Origin: Desulfarculus sp.
GTDB lineage: Bacteria > Desulfobacterota > Desulfarculia > Desulfarculales > Desulfarculaceae
Direction: 5' to 3'
NCBI GenBank assembly: GCA_020216625.1
Contig: JAIUYB010000020.1
Location: forward strand, 1-12,577
Length of the DNA: 12,577 nucleotides
This document shows positions 6,618 to 12,577 of the stretch, piece after piece. A model generated the notes under the pieces. The model saw nothing but the letters and a program-made list of their open reading frames with translations. It had not been told where the DNA came from and searched no databases. A program made the translations under genes and the position numbers. How positions within the stretch are numbered: the first letter of the stretch is position 1; each line of letters starts with the position of its first letter.

Positions 6618-7397
6618 ATGGCCAGTAACCTGGACGGCATGGGACCCCGCTTCGACATCCGCCCCGAACCGCCCGAACCCGGTCTGGGCGGCGGACGGCC
6701 CGGGCCCTCGCCAGCGATCCCCTATCGCCCCGGCGCTTCCGCCAGCGGCTCGGGCGGCCGCCTGTTGGCCGGGCTGGGTCTGGCGGTGGCGGTGATCGCC
6801 CTGGTGGTGGCCATCTTCGGCCTGGTTTCGACCCCCGAGCCGGTGCCCGGCCCCCTGCCCAGCCCCGATGTGGTGATGGGTGGCACCGCCGAGCGGGTGG
6901 CCAAACTGGAGAAGGATGTCTCCAGCCTGATGCTGCGCCTGGTCACCCTGGAAAAGGAGCTGGAGGCGGTGCGGGGCCGGGCCGGGGCCATCACCAAGCT
7001 CACCGAGCTCAATGTCAAGGTCCAGGCCCTGCAGGAGCGCCTGGACGGCCTGGGCGCCCGTCCGGCGCCCAGGGCCCCGGCCACCCACCAAGTCGAGGAG
7101 GCCCCGGCCCGCCCGGCCCCCAAGCCAGAAACCAAGCCGGAGGCCAAGCCCGCCCCGCCCAAGGCCGAGCCCAAGCCCGCTCCCAAGGCCGAGGCTAAAC
7201 CCGCGGCCAAGGCCCCGGCCGCCGAGGATGGCGACGAGGCCAGAAAGAGCAAGCAGATCTACACCGTGCGCCGGGGAGACACCCTGTTCACGGTGGCCCA
7301 GCGCTACGATGTCTCCATGAAGGACATCATGCGCTGGAACGATCTGAAGCAGGGCGAGGCGATCAAGATCGATCAGAAGCTGGTTATATACAAATAG
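6618..7397 (+). CDS. Membrane-anchored coiled-coil protein with C-terminal LysM domain
   Basis: The 259-residue product likely holds onto peptidoglycan from the inner membrane. In order: a Pro/Gly-rich cytoplasmic head (1-47), one transmembrane helix (about 49-70, LLAGLGLAVAVIALVVAIFG), a heptad-like coiled coil (90-145, with VAKLEKDVSSLMLRL and ITKLTELNVKVQALQERL), a flexible linker of repeated Lys/Pro/Ala/Glu units (about 163-200), and a LysM domain (214-259: YTVRRGDTLFTVAQRYDVS, IMRWNDLKQG, LVIYK). LysM binds N-acetylglucosamine in peptidoglycan. No hydrolase or peptidase domain is attached, so it would be a structural anchor or scaffold. The start at 6618 is set by TGGAG seven bases upstream; longer reading frames run into the promoter. 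It is convergent with the HsdR-N-like gene across a hairpin. Head-in, LysM-out topology is inferred. Confidence 0.88.
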   Translation: MASNLDGMGPRFDIRPEPPEPGLGGGRPGPSPAIPYRPGASASGSGGRLLAGLGLAVAVIALVVAIFGLVSTPEPVPGPLPSPDVVMGGTAERVAKLEKDVSSLMLRLVTLEKELEAVRGRAGAITKLTELNVKVQALQERLDGLGARPAPRAPATHQVEEAPARPAPKPETKPEAKPAPPKAEPKPAPKAEAKPAAKAPAAEDGDEARKSKQIYTVRRGDTLFTVAQRYDVSMKDIMRWNDLKQGEAIKIDQKLVIYK

Positions 7398-7434
7398 GCT
7401 GTAGGAGCGTCCCCTCCGTCCGCCCCCGCGCGCC

Positions 7435-7458
7435 GGGCCGGCGATCCACCGCCGGCCC
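7435..7458. terminator. GC-rich hairpin between convergent genes
   Basis: A perfect 9-bp stem (GGGCCGGCG at 7435-7443, CGCCGGCCC at 7450-7458) with a six-base loop lies between the LysM stop (7397) and the stop of the minus-strand HsdR-N-like gene, touching the latter. No T run follows on either strand, so it may act as a weak or factor-assisted terminator for both genes. Confidence 0.55.
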
Positions 7459-7973
7459 TAGACCGAGCACTGCCCCGGACAGGAAATGAAGCCATAGGCG
7501 CGGTAGATCCTCGCGGCCTGGAGCGTCTCGCGCTCGCTGGCCCCGCGGGGGGCGCGCCGGGCCATGAGTTCGGCCAGGGCCTCCGGCCCGGGCAGGGCGT
7601 TCCCGCCCTCGGCCAGGACCTTGCCCTCGGCGGTGTCCAGCAACTCCCCGGATTCGCCGTTATAGACCGCGCTCAGGGGGGGCCAGGGGTCGGCCACCAG
7701 GCGGGCGGCGGCCACCGCCTCGCGCTCGCGGCTGACCAACGACCCCCGGGCGCAGCGGATCAAGAGCGCCGGCCGCCCCTCCAGGCTGACCAAGAGGTCG
7801 GCCCTGACCGGCAGCGGCCCCTGGTCGGTTTCCACCTGGCGGCAGTGATCCACCGCCACCTGTTCGGGCCGATAGCCCAGCTCCAGCAGCCGGGCCTCGG
7901 CCGCCTGGCGCACCGGCTCGTCTTCGCTGTCGGGCAGTTGGCGCCCGGTGATCAGATCGATGATCCCTTCCAT
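7458..7973 (-). CDS. Stand-alone HsdR-N-like protein with non-canonical nuclease motif
   Basis: The 171-residue protein resembles the N-terminal domain of type I restriction HsdR subunits (PD-(D/E)xK fold) but stands alone. The opening LPDSEDEPVRQAAEARLLELGY and the core ADLLVSLEGRPALLIRCARGSLVSRERE fit this family. In active members the core reads like a ...D...IExK pattern. Here D59 is kept, but the second strand reads I-R73-C74-A, so acid and lysine are missing. The tail ends in CPGQC (C165, C169) right before the stop. I recall small proteins of this kind in Deltaproteobacteria keeping both the RCA/KCA variant and the C-terminal Cys, which suggests a conserved non-restriction role. The ATG at 7973 has AAGGAG seven bases upstream; 30 extra upstream codons are open but have no ribosome site. 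No HsdM or HsdS is present. Function unknown. Confidence 0.75.
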   Translation of the reverse strand: MEGIIDLITGRQLPDSEDEPVRQAAEARLLELGYRPEQVAVDHCRQVETDQGPLPVRADLLVSLEGRPALLIRCARGSLVSREREAVAAARLVADPWPPLSAVYNGESGELLDTAEGKVLAEGGNALPGPEALAELMARRAPRGASERETLQAARIYRAYGFISCPGQCSV

Positions 7974-7980
7974 GACCGCA

Positions 7981-7986
7981 CTCCTT
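7981..7986 (-). promoter_or_regulatory. Ribosome binding site that sets the HsdR-N-like start
   Basis: AAGGAG on the minus strand with a seven-base spacer leads to the ATG at 7973. It lies inside the longer open frame starting at 8063 and decides for the shorter protein. Confidence 0.75.
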
Positions 7987-8061
7987 CCGCCAGCCTTCAG
8001 CGGCTCCGGCCGGCCCCTCCCGCCCGGCCAACGCTCGGGGAACTGGCGCTTGATCTTCTGC

Positions 8062-8089
8062 AACCTAGGCTAAGCATCGGATCGGCCAA
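8062..8089 (-). promoter_or_regulatory. Possible promoter of the HsdR-N-like gene
   Basis: On the minus strand TTGGCC (8084-8089), a 16-base spacer and TAGGTT (8062-8067) form a weak -35/-10 pair in the gap after the cheB terminator. The matches are poor; the position just beyond a terminator is the main argument. Confidence 0.25.
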
Positions 8090-8095
8090 ACGCCA

Positions 8096-8127
8096 GGGCC
8101 CCGCGCGGTCGGGGCGGCGCGGGGCCC
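8096..8127 (-). terminator. Strong hairpin terminator downstream of cheB
   Basis: A perfect 11-bp stem (GGGCCCCGCGC at 8096-8106, GCGCGGGGCCC at 8117-8127) with a ten-base loop follows the cheB stop by about 30 bases. On the minus strand it is followed by TGGCGTTTGG, a short T run. A smaller hairpin (GGTTC/GAACC, 8130-8141) lies between it and cheB. It probably ends the cheA-cheW-cheR-cheB transcript and separates it from the HsdR-N-like gene. Confidence 0.7.
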
Positions 8128-8159
8128 GTGGTTCGGGAACCGTGGAGGGGAGCGGGCGG

Positions 8160-10176
<2,017 letters not shown>

Positions 10177-10186
10177 GCCCGTGGCC

Positions 10187-10702
10187 CTAGCCCAGGACCA
10201 GTTGGCTGTCGGCCACCACGCGATCGATATCCAGGAGGATTTTCACCCCGCCCTCCAGCTTGGCCATGCCCAGGATGTAGGCGGTGTCCAGCTCCACCCC
10301 GAAGCTGGGGGTTTTCTCCACGTCCTCGTCGCGCACGCTGACCACCTCCCGCACCTGGTCCACCACGATGCCCATCAGGCGGCGATGGCCGTCGGCTTCG
10401 CCCACCTCCACCACGATGGTGCAGGTGCGCTCGTCATCCTCGCGCCAGGGCAGGCCGAAGCGCAGGCGCAGGTCCATCACCGGGATCACCTTGCCGCGCA
10501 GGTTGATCACCCCCCGCACGAAAGACGCGGTCTGGGGGACCTTGGTCACGTCCAAAACGCCAATTATCTCGCGTACTTTCAGGATTTCCAGGCCGAACTG
10601 CTCCTCGCCCAGTTGGAAGGTGAGATACTTGCCGCCCAGTTGGCGGCTCTGCTCCTGGGGTTCCACCTGGCTGGCGCCGTTGGTCTCCATGTTGCCATCC
10701 AT
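10187..10702 (-). CDS. cheW: CheW chemosensory adaptor (second copy)
   Basis: This is the operon CheW, placed between cheA and cheR, and likely the adaptor that couples the local CheA to receptors. The core blocks are GKYLTFQLGEEQFGLEI, VREIIG, the RGVINLRGKVIPVMDLR core, ERTCTIVVEV and ILGMAKLEGGVKILLDID. Its N-terminal tail is rich in polar residues (ETNGASQVEPQEQSRQ) and differs from the first copy, as does the loop with an extra GEADGHRR segment; the core is about 60% identical by eye. Three starts are possible: TTG 10714, ATG 10702 and ATG 10690. None has a strong ribosome site. I take 10702 (171 residues) as the first ATG. The gap to the cheA stop is about 40 bases, and cheR follows after ten. 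Confidence 0.95.
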   Translation of the reverse strand: MDGNMETNGASQVEPQEQSRQLGGKYLTFQLGEEQFGLEILKVREIIGVLDVTKVPQTASFVRGVINLRGKVIPVMDLRLRFGLPWREDDERTCTIVVEVGEADGHRRLMGIVVDQVREVVSVRDEDVEKTPSFGVELDTAYILGMAKLEGGVKILLDIDRVVADSQLVLG

Positions 10703-10741
10703 CGCTTTGCCCAATGTGCGTTGCGCCGGACGCGGGCGGCG

Positions 10742-12577
10742 TTAGGCCCGGCGATTCTCGTGGGCCTTGAAGACCCCTTCCACGTCCAGGATCAAGCCCA
10801 CCCGGCCGTCGCCCATGATGGCCCCGCCAGCCACCACCTTGACGTCCTTGAGGCTCTCGCCGAGGGACTTGATGACCACCTCCTGGCGGCCGATGAGGCG
10901 GTCCACCAAGAGGCAGCGCCGCTGTCCATGGTGCTCCACCACCACCACCAGGGTGTCCCAGGGCTCGGGACGCTCGTGGCCGTCGTCCACCACCTGGTGC
11001 AGGCGGATCAAGGGCAGCAGATTGCCGCGGATCATGATCATCTCGCCCCGTCCCTGGACGGTGCTGTATTCCTCGCGCCGGGGACGCAGGGACTCCACCA
11101 CCGCCACCGTGGGCAGGATGAAACGCTCGCCGGCGGCCTCCACCACCATGCCATCGATGATGGCCAGGGTGAGCGGCAGGGCGATGGTGAAGGTGGTGCC
11201 CTGGCCTTCCAGGGAGCGGATCTCGATCTTGCCCCGCAGCTCCTCCATGGTGCGTTTGACCACGTCCATGCCCACGCCGCGGCCGCTGATGTCGGTGATC
11301 ACCTCGGCGGTGGAAAAGCCGGGCTCGAAGATCAGATGGAAGGCCTCCTCGTCGGAGAGGCCCTCGTCGCCGCTGATCAACCCGCGCTCCATGGCCTTGG
11401 CCACGATCTTCTGCCGGTTCAGGCCCTTGCCGTCGTCGCGGATCTCGATGCAGACGTTGCCGCCCTTGTGGTAGGCGGCCAGGGTCACGGTGCCCTCCTC
11501 GGGCTTGCCGGCCGCCAGACGCTCGCCGGCCGATTCGATGCCATGGTCCACCGAATTGCGCACCATGTGCACCAGGGGCTCGTAAAACTTCTCGACCATG
11601 TTGCGGTCGATCTCGGTGGTCTCGCCTTCCAGCAGCAGGCGCACCGCCTTGCCCTGTTTCTTGGCGGTGTCGCGCACCACCCGGACCATCTTCTGGAAGG
11701 TCTGCTTGATGGGCACCATGCGCATGGCCATGGTGCTCTTCTGCAGCTCGGTGGTGATGCGGGCCAGTTGGGAGAGGTCGGCGGAGAGCTTGCGGTCGTT
11801 GATGGACTGGACCTTGGGGTTGGCGGCCACCATGCTCTGGGCGATGACCAGCTCGCCCACCATGTCCAGGAGGTTGTCCAGCTTGACGGTGTCGATCTTG
11901 ACTTCCTGGGCCTGCACCTGGCGGGCGCCCTGGGCCATGGCGCGCTGGGCCTTGAGGCCCTCGGCCACCTCGGAGGGCCCGGCCGAACCCTTGCTCAACA
12001 GGATCTCGCCCAGGGGTTTGTCCGGGCGTTCGCGCTGTTCGGCCAGGGCCTCCTCCACCGCCTCCGGCTCCACCAGGCCTCTTTCCACCAGCACCTCGCC
12101 CAGGCGGGGCGGCGGGGGGGCTTCCGGCGCCACGGCCTCGCCGCTCAGCACCGCCTCGATGCGTTCCTCCAGGGCTCCGGTGAAGAAGGCCCGGCGCGGA
12201 CGTTTCTCCTGGAAGGCGGCCTGGGCCTCCAGGATCATCTGCCGCAACTGGTCCACCCCGGCCAGGATCACGTCGATGGCCTCGCCGGCCACCACCAGGC
12301 GGCCGCTGCGGGCCTGGTCCAGCAGGTTCTCCAGGATGTGGGAGAGGTGGTTGATGTCCTGGAGGTTCAGGAAGCCGCTGACGCCCTTGATGGTGTGGAA
12401 GGGGCGGAAGACCGCGGCCAGGGTTTCCTGGTCGTCGGGGGTGTCCTCCAAAAGCAGGATGTTGACCTCGATGGACTGCAGGTGCTCCAGGGATTCTGTG
12501 ACGAAACCTATGAGTAATTCCTCGTCCTCGTCGGCGAACGCCTCGCCTTCCTGGGGCTCCTCCGGCGGGGCGGGGCT
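10742..12577 (-). CDS. cheA: CheA sensor histidine kinase, 5' end outside window
   Basis: CheA phosphorylates itself under receptor control and passes phosphate to CheY and CheB. The frame is open to the window edge, so the N-terminus is missing; 612 codons are visible (numbered from 12577). A Pro/Glu/Asp-rich stretch (1-20) precedes the HPt domain, whose phosphorylated H61 sits in RPFHTIKGVSGFLNL. A linker with two copies of an LGE(V/I)L repeat (about 157-212) stands where the CheY-binding P2 domain usually is. Then come P3 dimerisation helices (about 225-300), and a complete ATPase: N-box HMVRNSVDHG (337-346), G1 DDGKG (381-385), F-box FEPGFST and G2 GRGVGMDVVKR (432-442). The CheW-like P5 domain runs from about 472 to the end. 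All catalytic boxes are intact. It is the first visible gene of the cheA-cheW-cheR-cheB set. Confidence 0.97.
   Translation of the reverse strand, partial: SPAPPEEPQEGEAFADEDEELLIGFVTESLEHLQSIEVNILLLEDTPDDQETLAAVFRPFHTIKGVSGFLNLQDINHLSHILENLLDQARSGRLVVAGEAIDVILAGVDQLRQMILEAQAAFQEKRPRRAFFTGALEERIEAVLSGEAVAPEAPPPPRLGEVLVERGLVEPEAVEEALAEQRERPDKPLGEILLSKGSAGPSEVAEGLKAQRAMAQGARQVQAQEVKIDTVKLDNLLDMVGELVIAQSMVAANPKVQSINDRKLSADLSQLARITTELQKSTMAMRMVPIKQTFQKMVRVVRDTAKKQGKAVRLLLEGETTEIDRNMVEKFYEPLVHMVRNSVDHGIESAGERLAAGKPEEGTVTLAAYHKGGNVCIEIRDDGKGLNRQKIVAKAMERGLISGDEGLSDEEAFHLIFEPGFSTAEVITDISGRGVGMDVVKRTMEELRGKIEIRSLEGQGTTFTIALPLTLAIIDGMVVEAAGERFILPTVAVVESLRPRREEYSTVQGRGEMIMIRGNLLPLIRLHQVVDDGHERPEPWDTLVVVVEHHGQRRCLLVDRLIGRQEVVIKSLGESLKDVKVVAGGAIMGDGRVGLILDVEGVFKAHENRRA
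11942..12109 (-). repeat. Coding tandem repeat (GspE-N-like) within cheA
   Basis: Two units of about 30 codons encode RLGEVLVERGLVEPEAVEEAL and LGEILLSKGSAGPSEVAEGL. The pattern L-G-E-x-L-x-x-x-G, then a helix ending in an ALxxQR-like motif, is that of the N-terminal helical module of type II secretion/pilus ATPases (GspE/MshE-N). The units differ in DNA, so this is an old protein repeat rather than a recent duplication. Confidence 0.65.

Noticed and set aside
7104..7217. Repetitive AAGCC/GGCC-rich stretch that could look like a DNA repeat array
   Set aside because: It encodes the Lys/Pro/Ala linker of the LysM protein in frame; units are irregular, with no spacer structure of a CRISPR array.
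7458..7973. Remnant of a type I restriction-modification system
   Set aside because: Only the small HsdR-N-like domain is present, with proper start, ribosome site and stop, and no HsdM, HsdS or helicase motor fragments around it.

Overview
The DNA is very GC-rich with tightly packed genes. The gene content is a chemosensory cluster, an HDOD-domain signalling protein, a stand-alone HsdR-N-like protein, a GT4 glycosyltransferase and a TlpA-like thioredoxin. This suggests a Desulfobacterota (former Deltaproteobacteria) chromosome, perhaps near Desulfarculales. The taxonomic guess is inference from gene content and base composition only. I see no plasmid, phage, insertion-sequence, tRNA, rRNA or CRISPR signal.

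Layout: (1) 1-3158, plus strand. A GT4 glycosyltransferase (5' end outside the window) overlaps a ten-helix membrane protein with a C-terminal extracytoplasmic domain. A secreted or membrane-anchored thioredoxin-like protein follows. (2) A hairpin terminator separates this set from convergent minus-strand genes at 3252-5503: a CheW (cheW1) with its own promoter, and upstream of it an HDOD/histidine-kinase hybrid whose ATP-binding half looks degenerate. (3) 5608-7397, plus strand. A radical SAM protein with a CX4CX2C cluster motif is divergent from the HDOD gene. After it comes a membrane-anchored coiled-coil LysM protein with a good sigma-70-type promoter. (4) 7458-12577, minus strand. Transcription runs right to left as cheA (5' end outside the window), cheW2, cheR, cheB, an 11-bp-stem terminator, then a small HsdR-N-like protein.

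How the genes work together: CheA, CheW2, CheR and CheB supply a receptor-coupled kinase, its adaptor, and both enzymes of methylation adaptation. No receptor (MCP), stand-alone CheY, CheC/CheD or CheZ is present, so signal input and output must be encoded elsewhere. The second CheW beside the HDOD/kinase hybrid may connect that protein to the same or another array. The glycosyltransferase, membrane, TlpA-like and LysM proteins look like envelope functions with no direct link to chemotaxis.

Most unusual items: the HDOD/DHp protein with a broken ATPase domain, the CheA in which a duplicated GspE-N-like helical repeat stands where a CheY-binding P2 domain is often found, the HsdR-N fold lacking the usual nuclease acid/lysine pair, and the CX4CX2C radical SAM protein. 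None amounts to a clearly new system on sequence alone. Apart from the sites listed, the gaps between genes (all under 200 bases) show nothing else I can support.
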